From contig JAJTID010000088.1 of NCBI GenBank assembly GCA_021300155.1, positions 1 through 39,498 of the forward strand: a stretch of 39,498 bases of DNA. Direction: 5' to 3'. Under the pieces are notes generated by a model that saw only the letters and a list, made by a program, of their open reading frames with translations, was not told the DNA's origin and made no database searches. The DNA comes from Pirellula sp. Its GTDB lineage: Bacteria > Planctomycetota > Planctomycetia > Pirellulales > Pirellulaceae. Positions 1 through 7,991 of the stretch are shown one piece after another (within the stretch, counting starts at the first letter, position 1; each line of letters starts with the position of its first letter). The position numbers were made by a program, and so were the translations under genes.

Positions 1-4
1 AAGC

Positions 5-20
5 CGGCTTGCATGCAAGC
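5..20. repeat. 16-bp perfect palindrome
   Basis: GGCTTGCATGCAAGCC reads the same on both strands. It lies about 185 bp beyond the stop of the minus-strand ribbon-helix-helix gene. It could be an operator-like site or a repeat remnant. Nothing in the sequence assigns a function. Confidence 0.5.
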
Positions 21-64
21 CAAACGTCAGCTCGGCGTGTCGTGTTTTCGGGTAGGCCGCTCGA

Positions 65-84
65 CGCGCCGAGCAATCGGCGCG
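65..84. repeat. 8-bp hairpin with GCAA tetraloop
   Basis: An 8-bp GC-rich stem (65-72 pairing with 77-84) closes a GCAA loop on the plus strand, a stable GNRA-type tetraloop if transcribed. No T-tract follows on either strand, so it is not a classical intrinsic terminator. It sits about 120 bp beyond the stop of the minus-strand gene that ends at 205. Confidence 0.4.
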
Positions 85-204
85 CTAGATAAATGATTGC
101 AGCGCAAGCAACAGAACCCGGCTTACGAGCTTCCCCAGGGCGCTTTAGAGGAAGCCGTACTGCAATGGAGACCGAAACCGCCAGACCAAGCCGATGCCTA
201 CGAC

Positions 205-849
205 TTACGAAAAGTCGTCAGTGGCTTCAGGCTCATTACCTTTAGTTGCAACAGTCCCTGGCCGACGCCCACGTCGCTTTTGGCTGGACGTCGGGATCAT
301 GCTCTTGTCCACTTTCTGAAGAAGCCTGGAGATGCAGAGCTTGTTCACACTGACCGCGAGTTCATTCGCCTCATCGCAGATCGAGTCATGCAGGCTCTTC
401 GGAATTCGAACCGTGATCATGCGTTGCTGCTCATGCGGATCGTTTTCAGGCAGATCTCGCGAACGCAGAACGGTAAGCATTTCGAGCAGCTTGCTATGCT
501 CAGCGGAGCACTCGAAATTAGCCATCTCAGGACCGGCGCAAACACACTTCTTCATCACGCCATCCGCGCCGAGAATTTCGCGATAGAAGGCAGTCCAAGT
601 TGGGGCGAGCCCAAACAGCTCGGCAGCGGCAATCGTGAGCGATTGTACTCGGGCCTCATACTTAGCACTTAAATCCATCGAGGCCTTTAGCTCGGCCGCA
701 ACATCATTGAAAACTTTCATTTCTGCGGCTAGCTTCTCGCCAGCCTCATCGAGTGGCTTGCTCGCCATCTTCTTCGTGGTTGGGGATTCCGTTCTCGCGT
801 CGGCAGGTGCTGCTGTCCAGCTAGCCGTTGTATTTCCGTCAAAGTTCAT
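205..849 (-). CDS. Ribbon-helix-helix (HicB/Arc-type) DNA-binding protein
   Basis: A 214-residue protein of unknown specific role. The recognisable part is a C-terminal ribbon-helix-helix segment at about residues 143-178: a beta strand with ITVRIPKSLH, then two helices ending in SVNKLCISRLL, as in the DNA-binding half of HicB-like antitoxins and Arc/CopG repressors. It is followed by a basic tail with RRGRRPG, resembling an AT-hook. The first 140 residues are mostly helical, carry three Cys near residues 102-114 and match no family I know. I chose ATG 849 because AGGAGA lies about 6 bases upstream; an in-frame GTG at 900 would add 17 residues. No hicA-like toxin is adjacent, so this is more likely a stand-alone regulator or nucleoid-binding protein than half of a toxin-antitoxin pair. 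Confidence 0.75.
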   Translation of the reverse strand: MNFDGNTTASWTAAPADARTESPTTKKMASKPLDEAGEKLAAEMKVFNDVAAELKASMDLSAKYEARVQSLTIAAAELFGLAPTWTAFYREILGADGVMKKCVCAGPEMANFECSAEHSKLLEMLTVLRSRDLPENDPHEQQRMITVRIPKSLHDSICDEANELAVSVNKLCISRLLQKVDKSMIPTSSQKRRGRRPGTVATKGNEPEATDDFS

Positions 850-1001
850 CAATCTCTCCTCGGTTCCATTCGTGCCCGTTTGAATAAGCTTAGGGTCCAC
901 TACCCTCTCATCGCGTTTCCTGCGATCGCCCTACATCTTCGAATAGCTGGCAATACCCAAGCCGCAAGATGAATGTCAGCAAGGCCTTAGGGTAAAATGC
1001 A

Positions 1002-1028
1002 TGCAATGCCCAAAATGCAGGCATTGCA
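1002..1028. promoter_or_regulatory. 9-bp inverted repeat, possible operator
   Basis: TGCAATGCC at 1002-1010 is perfectly repeated in inverse at 1020-1028 with a 9-bp spacer. It lies about 150 bp upstream of the ribbon-helix-helix gene start. Ribbon-helix-helix proteins usually bind short inverted or tandem repeats near their own promoter, so autoregulation is a fair guess but untested. Confidence 0.3.
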
Positions 1029-1224
1029 CCACAAGAGGGGTATTCTGGGAGGGTGCACTGTTTTTGTGCAGCAATTGCATTCGCAAATACCAAGTGTCTA
1101 TTCGGGGCTTGGTTTTGGATTTTCTGTTTTTGTGGACTTGAGAAAGGGAATTCGAAAACTCATCTTGGCCCTGCCAGTTCTCTTTTGTTAGCCTTCGACC
1201 TGACTCGAATGAAGACTAATGATT

Positions 1225-1300
1225 GAGTCAGCCGTCGGGCGCTAGTCCCAATTTAGTGGCTTCGCCACCTGCGACAACCGGGGCTACCGCCCGACGACTC
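1225..1300. repeat. REP-like inverted repeat with inner hairpin
   Basis: The outer arms 1225-1249 and 1280-1300 are imperfect inverse copies built on GTCGGGCGGTAGCCCC. Between them a perfect 5-bp stem (1256-1260 with 1264-1268, loop TTC) forms an inner hairpin. I recall similar GTGGCGAAGCCAC and GGGCGGTAGCCC hairpin elements from intergenic regions of Pirellulaceae; that family link is from memory. Confidence 0.6.
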
Positions 1301-1403
1301 ACCATGAACCCATACGCCGGGCCTGAATCAGCAGCCTCCAATGCAGAGTTGGAGCCAGTCCAAACCACTTAGTAGCCACCGAATCGCAAGGAATTCATTT
1401 ATT

Positions 1404-1907
1404 ATGCCAAGCATTGAGTCCGACCAAACTTGTCATATCCGCTGGATGATTCGGCGAGACATGCCATCGGTCATGCAGATCGAGCAGGCCAGCTTTGAAT
1501 TCCCGTGGACGGAGGAAGAGTTCATTCGATGCCTAAGACAGCGAGATTGCATCGGAATGGTTGCCGAGCGAAGCGAAGAGGTCGTCGGTTTCATGATTTA
1601 TGAACTTCACAAGAGCCGCATTCATATCCTGTCGTTCGCGGTTCATCCAGAGTTTCGCCGGCAAGGGGTCGGCAGAGCGATGACGGACAAGCTGATATCA
1701 AAGCTAGCATATCAACGTCGCAATCGGATTGTTCTGGAGGTCCGTGAAACCAATCTCGACGCTCAATTGTTTTTTAGGCAATTGGGTTTCCGAGCCACGA
1801 GTGTATTGCGATCGTTTTACGAAGACACACCCGAAGATGCGTTTCTCATGCAGTTTAAACCTGTCATGAATGCCGAAGAGTCAGCAACGAGACGACTGGC
1901 CGGTTGA
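1404..1907 (+). CDS. rimI: RimI-like ribosomal protein N-acetyltransferase (GNAT)
   Basis: A 167-residue GNAT acetyltransferase. RimI transfers acetyl from acetyl-CoA to the N-terminal alanine of ribosomal protein S18 in the cytoplasm. Visible features are the acetyl-CoA pyrophosphate loop RRQGVG at residues 85-90 just after the FAVHPEF strand, the LEVRETN strand at 111-117 followed by AQLFFRQLGF, and the late ED-A-LM stretch typical of RimI. Length matches the family (about 150-170). I chose ATG 1404 because AAGGAA lies about 10 bases upstream; an ATG at 1341 would add 21 residues without family signal. The stop is followed after one base by the Nudix start, so the two are probably translationally coupled. 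Another protein N-acetyltransferase of the same fold is possible. Confidence 0.85.
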   Translation: MPSIESDQTCHIRWMIRRDMPSVMQIEQASFEFPWTEEEFIRCLRQRDCIGMVAERSEEVVGFMIYELHKSRIHILSFAVHPEFRRQGVGRAMTDKLISKLAYQRRNRIVLEVRETNLDAQLFFRQLGFRATSVLRSFYEDTPEDAFLMQFKPVMNAEESATRRLAG

Positions 1908-1908
1908 G

Positions 1909-2427
1909 ATGCCATCTCGAAAGGTGCTGTATCAAGCGAAGAGGTTTGCTGTCGAGGAAGTACACGAGAAGCTTGCGGATGGCAGTTCACTGGTCCGCAA
2001 TGTCGTGCGTCATCCCGGTGCTGTGGTCGTGCTTCCATTGATCGATGCCGACCGAGTATGCCTGATCCATACATACCGAGTTGCGATCGATCGCTGGAAT
2101 TTGGAGTTGCCGGCAGGAACCCTCGACAAAAATTTGCCTCCCCTGGAAGTAGCCCACCTGGAGCTTCAAGAAGAGACGGGCTATCGCGCGGAGAGCATGA
2201 TTCCCGTCCACACGTTTGCCATGTCCCCTGGCATCCTAGATGAGAAAATGCACTTCTTCGCCGCCTCAAGACTTTCGCCCGGTGAGACAGCTCGCGAGGC
2301 AGGGGAGCAGATGACCAACGTCATCGTTACTTGGTCCGAAATCGATAAGCTTCTTCGAGATCGTCAGATCATCGACGCGAAAACGCTTGTTGGTTTGCTT
2401 TGGTATATGCGTTATCGAACGCATTGA
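1909..2427 (+). CDS. Nudix hydrolase, ADP-ribose pyrophosphatase-like, altered Nudix box
   Basis: A 172-residue protein of the ADP-ribose pyrophosphatase (NudF-like) branch of Nudix enzymes, which split ADP-ribose or similar nucleoside diphosphate sugars into AMP plus a phosphosugar. The N-terminal strand region, WNLELPAG and the box ending LELQEETGY at residues 84-92 are clear. Catalytic glutamates E85, E88 and E89 are present. Two consensus positions are not: the first Glu of GX5E is Leu76 and the Arg of REUXEE is Leu84. Both changes are encoded in a continuous open frame, so this is not a frameshift. The start at 1909 is one base after the rimI stop; ATG 1870 inside rimI is an alternative. 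Activity may be retained with changed metal binding or substrate preference. Confidence 0.85.
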   Translation: MPSRKVLYQAKRFAVEEVHEKLADGSSLVRNVVRHPGAVVVLPLIDADRVCLIHTYRVAIDRWNLELPAGTLDKNLPPLEVAHLELQEETGYRAESMIPVHTFAMSPGILDEKMHFFAASRLSPGETAREAGEQMTNVIVTWSEIDKLLRDRQIIDAKTLVGLLWYMRYRTH

Positions 2428-2549
2428 ATTGGGATTGTTGAGGTTAGGGGAAATCTGCTAATCCAATCTTAAGTTGTCCTAGCAAATCATTGTTCAGGCA
2501 AATTGCCGATTGCTGCTGTGGCATATTGCAAGAGCCGCCGAAAGTTAAA

Positions 2550-2639
2550 GTAGGCTGGGACCATTGTCCCGGCCGTCAATGACTCCATGGAAAATCCATC
2601 CGCTCGGGACAATGGTCCCAAGCTACGGTCCCAAGCTAC
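2550..2639. repeat. Dispersed GGGACAATGGTCCC inverted-repeat element, copy A
   Basis: Two inverse copies (2550-2572 and 2602-2626) of a unit whose core GGGACCATTGTCCC is itself nearly palindromic, flanked by GTAGCTTG-like sequence. The outer part GGTCCCAAGCTAC is duplicated in tandem at 2614-2626 and 2627-2639. A second copy of the same family lies at 30874-30939. Such repeats behave like REP or small MITE elements; no coding sequence is inside. Confidence 0.75.
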
Positions 2640-2655
2640 GGTCAAAACCGCACTT

Positions 2656-2683
2656 TTGTCGGCCGTGTACATATTGCTATCCT
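2656..2683 (+). promoter_or_regulatory. Candidate sigma-70 promoter for the 2721 operon
   Basis: TTGTCG at 2656-2661 and TATCCT at 2678-2683 are separated by 16 bases and each match 4 of 6 consensus positions. This would start transcription about 30 bases before ATG 2721. It is only a pattern match in a region otherwise filled by repeats. Confidence 0.3.
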
Positions 2684-2720
2684 GGCAGATTGAACCCCTA
2701 GCTTTTCAAGAGCGAACGAG

Positions 2721-3929
2721 ATGCGATCCATCGCTAACATCATGATGGCCATAACCGGCATACTACTTTTTCCGTGGTTCGGATTCGGCCAAACAGACCC
2801 GGCCCCAACAGAACGACCACCAGTGATCCCTTCATTGGAGTCACCTAGTCGTAATGCATCTGCCGCAGAACCTCGTGCAATTGGAAACTATCAGCTTCCC
2901 CAAAATGCGGGGCAGCAATGGGTTGAATATGATTTGCGGCCCTACACCAACACCCTGAAGAACGTTGAACGACCGCAGCAAGCCGTCATTGATTGGATTA
3001 TTCGAGAGACGGGTACGGATGTTTGGTTCAATGAGCCCGTCGGTATCTTGACGGCAGACAAAACGACGCTGCGAGTTTACCACACCGCATCGATGCAAAA
3101 ACGAGTGGCTCAGATTTACGAACGGTTTGTCAATGGAGTCTCGGAGCCCCAAGTCTTTGGGCTTCGAATGCTTACTGTTTCGAACCCTCAATGGCGTTCG
3201 CGAGCTGTTGGCTTGATGCGATCGGTTCCCTCGCAATCGGCCGGAGTCCAAGCTTGGTTGATGCCAAAAGAGAACGGTGCCATTTTTCTCTCGCAGCTCC
3301 GCGAGCGTGGTGATGCGAGAGAATTGCAAGCCGCCGAGATCCCCTTATTCAACGGACAATTGCAACACTTGGAGCAGCTTCGATCGCGAAACTATCTCAA
3401 AGAATATGCCAGAAACACAGCCTCACCATTCCCGCCTTACACACCGGTTTCCGACACGATCCAAGAAGGCTTCAGGCTTCAGATCAGCTCGCTAATGAAC
3501 CTGGACGGCAAGTCGGCGGATCTGATGCTGAAGTGTGAAATTGACCAAGTGGAGCGATTGAACCCAGTCAAGATTGATCTCCCTATGGGCGCGAATCAAA
3601 CGCAACCCGTTCAAATCGAAGTCCCGCAACTCGTGTCATGGAGATTGAATGAAAGATTTCAATGGCCCACCAATCAGGTTCTATTGTTGTCCTGTGGAGT
3701 CGTCGCGGCTCCTGGAGGTCCCGTTGACAACAGCCTCATTGGCAACCCGCCGACGCTGTTGGGACTGAATCGTATTTTGCCGACGGCGGGACAACGAACC
3801 GATGCATTGCTCTGGATAGAATACAAAGGTCCCATTTCAAGTCAAATCACACCCTCGGGTCCGAACGCGCCTGCACCTGGAACTGCGTCGGCTCCAACCA
3901 CAGGTACGATCTCTCGCGGCCGGTACTAA
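2721..3929 (+). CDS. Exported protein, secretin-like N-domain suspected
   Basis: A 402-residue protein with an N-terminal signal peptide (basic start, hydrophobic core to about residue 22, cleavage near FGFGQ), so probably periplasmic or surface located. After a proline-rich stretch, residues 72-140 (NTLKNVERPQQAVIDWII through VAQIYERFV) resemble the small alpha/beta N-domains of secretins. The later segment from about residue 245 (GFRLQISSLMNLDGK and onward) looks like beta strands similar to the secretin core, but no full pore domain is evident. The C-terminus is low-complexity Pro/Ala/Thr. I cannot name the family with confidence. It is followed after 11 bases by a membrane protein and then a lipoprotein, so the three probably form one envelope operon. 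Confidence 0.7.
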   Translation: MRSIANIMMAITGILLFPWFGFGQTDPAPTERPPVIPSLESPSRNASAAEPRAIGNYQLPQNAGQQWVEYDLRPYTNTLKNVERPQQAVIDWIIRETGTDVWFNEPVGILTADKTTLRVYHTASMQKRVAQIYERFVNGVSEPQVFGLRMLTVSNPQWRSRAVGLMRSVPSQSAGVQAWLMPKENGAIFLSQLRERGDARELQAAEIPLFNGQLQHLEQLRSRNYLKEYARNTASPFPPYTPVSDTIQEGFRLQISSLMNLDGKSADLMLKCEIDQVERLNPVKIDLPMGANQTQPVQIEVPQLVSWRLNERFQWPTNQVLLLSCGVVAAPGGPVDNSLIGNPPTLLGLNRILPTAGQRTDALLWIEYKGPISSQITPSGPNAPAPGTASAPTTGTISRGRY

Positions 3930-3940
3930 GGCATGAACCC

Positions 3941-4405
3941 ATGAGCAGCAATCCCTACGAAACGAACTTTTCCGCAACCCCTTCATCGACTGAAATCAGC
4001 TCGGATATCGATCCCGAAGCGAAGGAAGCGATGCTATCTTTGGCACGTTGGCAAACGTTCTTCGCGGTATTGGGAGCGATTCTCTCTGGATTGATCATTT
4101 TGTTGATGTTTGGGCAATTGTTGGTCGTCTTCCTAGATGGATCAGCAGCGGTACCCACGTTGGGAGCGTCTGCATTTATGCTGGTCCTCATGGGACTATT
4201 CTATGTCCTGCCAACGATAAGGCTCTTTCAGGCGTCTGCTGCGATTCGCAAGTTCCGGATTGACCAAGGATCGTTGCGAACCGTCATGGAGACGCAAAGA
4301 GCTTTTTGGAGAACGATTGGAGTACTCGCGATCATTGGTATCTCGCTGTATGTAGTCGTGATTTTCTTCATGTTTTCGTTAGCCGCATTTGGCACGAGTT
4401 TCTGA
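3941..4405 (+). CDS. Small multi-pass membrane protein (possibly DUF5362)
   Basis: A 154-residue protein with a polar N-terminus of about 30 residues and three clear hydrophobic segments at about 39-64, 72-92 and 124-147, the last two separated by a short amphipathic loop (IRKFRIDQGSLRTVMETQRAFW). The layout resembles the DUF5362 family of small membrane proteins, but I can only match the pattern. Function is unknown. It starts 11 bases after the exported protein gene and ends 5 bases before the lipoprotein start, which supports co-transcription. Confidence 0.7.
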   Translation: MSSNPYETNFSATPSSTEISSDIDPEAKEAMLSLARWQTFFAVLGAILSGLIILLMFGQLLVVFLDGSAAVPTLGASAFMLVLMGLFYVLPTIRLFQASAAIRKFRIDQGSLRTVMETQRAFWRTIGVLAIIGISLYVVVIFFMFSLAAFGTSF

Positions 4406-4410
4406 CATCC

Positions 4411-5466
4411 ATGAATTCAATCTTCAAAGCTTCCACCACGACGATTCTATGGTTCTGTTGCCTTGTCGCTGTCGGCTGCAAGATGACAGCACCGATACAC
4501 ACATGGAAAGCAGCCAAAGTGGACCATGCTCCTGCAATGCGAATTGCTGTCGGGCCCATCGGTGTTGCCTCACGTGCAACCAACACGCAAGTGTCCTCGG
4601 TACCTGAATTGCAAGCGGCCGCAACGAGTTTGCAAGAGGCTATGCAATCGACCAATCCGAGTACGAATCCGAACTTGTTAGCAATTCACCCGCAGGACCT
4701 AGAACGAGCAAGTCCCATCCAGCTCGTATCCTATGATCAACAACCAAACGATTCAGCTATGCTCGGCGCAGCTAGAAACTCAAACGCGCAATTGATTCTG
4801 CAGGGAAACGTCGTGAACGCTTACCTAGAACCACCCGATCCTATCGAGCGTCCGACCATCAGATCGATGATTTTTGGTAAGAAGAAACCACCACAATTCA
4901 TCACAACCCACTGGACGATCATCGACGTTTCTACAGGGCAAAGGATCGCCGAAGAAACGCGAACCATGGATAGCGTCCGAGCTGACAAGTATTTCAAACA
5001 AAACGGATTTCAAGGTGGCAAGAGCGACGGAAGCTTAATGGCCGCTGCTGCAAAAGATGCATGGGGAATCGTCGCTTCAACCACCCAAAAATCCGATGTT
5101 GAACTGGAACTTCCCTGGTTTTGGGCGGGCTCCGCACGTGTTCGCAAAGGGAACGGGTTTGCGAGACAAGGTCGCTGGGACTTGGCCGAACAGGAGTGGC
5201 AGGATGCAGCCGAAAACCATCCATGGAACAAAGCGGCGTGGAAGAATCTCAGTATTTCAGCCGTGGCGAGAGAGGACTTTGAACTCGCTCGAAGCAGATT
5301 AAAGCATGCAGACACCTTTTGGCCCGGCGATTCAACGTTCAAGACGCAACTCTGGTTGGAGCAGCAACAGCGGCAGTATCATAAGGCAATGGGAGTAGGG
5401 CCACCTGAAAATGGCTGGACATTCCCTGATGCAACGATTGCTGTGATTGAGTCGAACCAAAAATAA
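4411..5466 (+). CDS. Lipoprotein with C-terminal TPR-like region
   Basis: A 351-residue predicted lipoprotein. The signal peptide ends in LVAVGC with Cys23 as the lipidation site. Residues 45-230 contain AMRIAVGPIG, then SNAQLILQGNVVNAYL and THWTIIDVSTGQRIAEE, an arrangement seen in CsgG/LpoB-like outer membrane lipoproteins that compute small alpha/beta domains. The last 90 residues (ARQGRWDLAEQEWQDAAENHPWNKAAWKNL onward) read as two TPR-like helical hairpins. I chose ATG 4411, directly after the previous stop, because it gives the signal peptide; an upstream frame start at 4306 would bury it. The partner and substrate are unknown. It is the last gene of the 2721-5466 group. Confidence 0.72.
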   Translation: MNSIFKASTTTILWFCCLVAVGCKMTAPIHTWKAAKVDHAPAMRIAVGPIGVASRATNTQVSSVPELQAAATSLQEAMQSTNPSTNPNLLAIHPQDLERASPIQLVSYDQQPNDSAMLGAARNSNAQLILQGNVVNAYLEPPDPIERPTIRSMIFGKKKPPQFITTHWTIIDVSTGQRIAEETRTMDSVRADKYFKQNGFQGGKSDGSLMAAAAKDAWGIVASTTQKSDVELELPWFWAGSARVRKGNGFARQGRWDLAEQEWQDAAENHPWNKAAWKNLSISAVAREDFELARSRLKHADTFWPGDSTFKTQLWLEQQQRQYHKAMGVGPPENGWTFPDATIAVIESNQK

Positions 5467-5500
5467 TCTCGGCTAAGGCTTGTCTTGGAACAGACTAGTC

Positions 5501-6196
5501 TTAGAACAATCCTGGGATTAACCGGAATCGAACGCGATCCATATAGCTCTTGTAATTTGCATCTTGTCCCAGCAATCGTTCTTCAGCGAGGATGCGTGGA
5601 ATCTTGAGCGAGTAGAGGATCGCGAAGACTGCGAAGTTCCATAGGGTCGGATTCAGCAGGAAGAATCCTAAGTGAAGCATTACGTATCCGCAGTAGATGG
5701 GATGTCGAACGAACCGATAAGGACCCACTACACAGATACCTCGGTTGGCTGCAACGATTCCAAATCGTCGGCCAAGAGTCAGCTTGGCATACAATTGCGT
5801 CCCCAAACCAGTCATCGTCAAGAGGACGGCGATCGAATCCCACGCATGCCCTGGCCCGTCATGTGGTCGAGCGAGAAGCGACATACATGTTGCCGAGAAA
5901 GCCAATCCCCAATCCACTGGACGCATCGACAGGTTGTTCGCATTGCGACGAATCAACACCATGACGACCATGATGGATTCTGTCGCTAACAACATCAGCT
6001 CGCCGATAAAAACCGATCGCCCTAGGTATAACGAAGTGAGCATCGAGCTCCCCATAGCAACCACAAAACTCGAAAAGAGCAGAACGATTACAATCTTTTC
6101 AGTAGTGTCGAGGATCTTGGCTCGAAGGGCTGGCTCTTTCCACCATTGCTTCCAAGCATCGGAGCAAGCGAAGGTGGGTTCGTTCATGGTTGGCAT
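5501..6196 (-). CDS. Membrane methyltransferase, isoprenylcysteine O-methyltransferase/PEMT-like
   Basis: A 231-residue integral membrane protein with about five hydrophobic segments. The C-terminal third carries the signature of the ICMT/phospholipid methyltransferase family: VVGPYRFVRHPIYCGY, a hydrophobic stretch, then IPRILAEERLL with the paired glutamates. Family members methylate lipid or prenyl-cysteine substrates using S-adenosylmethionine; the bacterial substrate is generally not known. I chose ATG 6196 because GGGAG lies about 8 bases upstream; the frame is open 34 codons further without family signal. It is downstream of, and on the same strand as, the GAF-SpoIIE gene, with a 124-bp gap. 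Confidence 0.8.
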   Translation of the reverse strand: MPTMNEPTFACSDAWKQWWKEPALRAKILDTTEKIVIVLLFSSFVVAMGSSMLTSLYLGRSVFIGELMLLATESIMVVMVLIRRNANNLSMRPVDWGLAFSATCMSLLARPHDGPGHAWDSIAVLLTMTGLGTQLYAKLTLGRRFGIVAANRGICVVGPYRFVRHPIYCGYVMLHLGFFLLNPTLWNFAVFAILYSLKIPRILAEERLLGQDANYKSYMDRVRFRLIPGLF

Positions 6197-6320
6197 CGGA
6201 ATCTCCCGTGGTTTATGGACACGGAAGAGTACCTCTTGAAAACCGACAAAGTCGACGCCATGAGAGAACTTTGCCAGATTGCTACTTCTCGAACACAATC
6301 TATATCGGTTCTAGCGATTG

Positions 6321-7991
6321 TTATCTTTTCATCTTCTTGATGTTCTTCACCAGAACGAGGGAACGGTCTGGACCTTCCCTTTGATCTCGTTCAAACGTCG
6401 GCAATGTCCGTGCCAGATACCCAGCAATATCCGACGTTCGTTCATGGATCATATCTCGCACGATTTGCAGCAGAGAGTTTTGATCCAGCATCGAATAAGC
6501 AATCGATCTCCGGGTTTTGGACTTTCGCATATTGTTCTGGCCCAATTGCTGCGAAACGATATCCGAAGTGTAAGCCAACAATAGCTCATTGGGTTGAAGA
6601 ACAAAACGCTGAGCGGTGAAAGCAGTGTCTGGTTGCGATCCTATGGCAAGCCACGAACTACCGATGGGTCGGAAGCCCCGTTCCGAGACGATAAAGCACT
6701 CAACCTTGCCAGCAGTGCAGATGGATCCATAGCCAGTCTCAGGATTGATTTGCAACAATCCTATTGACGCCGACCAATCGGCATCAGGCATACCCCAATG
6801 GATATCGTTAATGGCACGCATGGTGGAGGTCAACGAAGCTTGTTGATTCCATTGCACTTTGCAGATCGATTGAATACTCGTCGCAACCAGTGCCCCTTCT
6901 GGCCCAAGTTGATTCGCATTGCCAACGAGAACACTCATCATCTTGTTGGGAGTTATGTCCCATTGATGAAATCCACCACCCAGACTGCCGTTCTGAAAGG
7001 TCCAGCCATGCACATCAAAATCTTTATGCAGCCTCTGAGTGTCGGGCAACATACTCGCTTGTGTGGCGCTAGCGGTATCGATCTGCTTCTTCATTTCTCG
7101 TGAGAGCTGCAGTTCTTCTCCGAGGATAGACTGCTCAATCTCGTTCATCACGCGACCTGAAGACAGGTTTGCCACCTCAACTTGGGTAGCGCTGTAATTG
7201 CGACTTTCTTCGGACCAAAACCACATCGTTCCATGAGGCATCGACTGCGAACCGATAGGAACAACGATGGCCGATCCAAAGTTCTCAGGGCTAGGCCAAT
7301 CGGGCATCATTTCGATATCGCTTAGCAACACCGCATTGCCGAGCAACGCCTCCAAATCACCGAGCGACCCCTTGAGCGGGCGGGCTGGCAATGTCAGCCT
7401 GCTCTTGGGCAATCCGATACACGCTCGCATCTTGAGAGAAGTCGTCTCTTCGTCCAATAGGTAGATAGCGGCTGCAGTCGCTCCGATCGCACGCGCTGTG
7501 CTTTCGAGAATCGACTCTAATCGGTCGGCTGTTTCTCGGTTGCGATCTTGATTCGCACTCAGACCCACCGACGTTGCAAGCTCACCCTCTTGCCGCCGTA
7601 CCGTCTCCTCCGCGCTTTCGAGTCGATCCACCAATCGCTCGATTGCTGCCAACAGTTGCTGAGCGCGATCCATGGGAACAGACGGCAACTCCAGCAAATC
7701 GGATGTTTCTAACAGTCCATCTTGGACGATCGATTCCACCAGTCGCCACCTTTGTCCTCGCAACCCAGTCATGACATGGGGGGATCGGGCGGACGTCTTG
7801 GTATCCGCCGAAGGGGACTTGGCGGCGACTGTCCAACATGTAGCTTCCGAAAAAGCGCTAAGGACGTCTCGAATTTCGTCTTGCTCCATGCCCGAATAAC
7901 TTCGGGATCTCTGGATAGCTAGCGTTTCGCTGGACGAATCTTCAGAATGCAATTTCAAATGCGAAGGATACCTGCGTTTCACGGTGGACAC
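6321..7991 (-). CDS. GAF plus SpoIIE-type (PPM) phosphatase-like regulator, catalytic motifs degraded
   Basis: A 556-residue cytoplasmic regulator. Residues 108-140 form a heptad-like coiled coil, 150-290 a GAF sensor domain (IYLLDEETTSLKMRACIG), and 305-550 an RsbU/SpoIIE-type fold recognisable from QASMLP, GALVATSIQSICK and PDRSLVLVKN. The metal-binding motifs of active enzymes are not kept: GGD is GGG at 338-340, the DVSG-like loop reads GNAN at 357-360, and TDG is TSD at 475-477. Only the late Asp542 is obvious. I infer a pseudophosphatase that binds a partner (for example an anti-anti-sigma protein) rather than dephosphorylating it. The start is GTG 7991; ATG 7889 is an alternative, and neither has a good ribosome-binding site. 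No anti-sigma gene is adjacent. Confidence 0.8.
   Translation of the reverse strand: MSTVKRRYPSHLKLHSEDSSSETLAIQRSRSYSGMEQDEIRDVLSAFSEATCWTVAAKSPSADTKTSARSPHVMTGLRGQRWRLVESIVQDGLLETSDLLELPSVPMDRAQQLLAAIERLVDRLESAEETVRRQEGELATSVGLSANQDRNRETADRLESILESTARAIGATAAAIYLLDEETTSLKMRACIGLPKSRLTLPARPLKGSLGDLEALLGNAVLLSDIEMMPDWPSPENFGSAIVVPIGSQSMPHGTMWFWSEESRNYSATQVEVANLSSGRVMNEIEQSILGEELQLSREMKKQIDTASATQASMLPDTQRLHKDFDVHGWTFQNGSLGGGFHQWDITPNKMMSVLVGNANQLGPEGALVATSIQSICKVQWNQQASLTSTMRAINDIHWGMPDADWSASIGLLQINPETGYGSICTAGKVECFIVSERGFRPIGSSWLAIGSQPDTAFTAQRFVLQPNELLLAYTSDIVSQQLGQNNMRKSKTRRSIAYSMLDQNSLLQIVRDMIHERTSDIAGYLARTLPTFERDQREGPDRSLVLVKNIKKMKR

Larger units (their letters stand above)
850..1403. other. 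Intergenic region with two inverted repeats
   Basis: No convincing gene was found in these 554 bases; short open frames on both strands lack family signal or start context. The region separates the start of the minus-strand ribbon-helix-helix gene from rimI. It holds an inverted repeat at 1002-1028, suited to an operator, and a long hairpin element at 1225-1300. Confidence 0.5.

Noticed and set aside
97-672. Plus-strand open frame of 191 codons
   Set aside because: It overlaps the minus-strand ribbon-helix-helix gene, which has a good ribosome-binding site and family signal; this frame shows none.
205-1403. HicAB toxin-antitoxin pair
   Set aside because: No small HicA-like toxin frame lies next to the ribbon-helix-helix gene.
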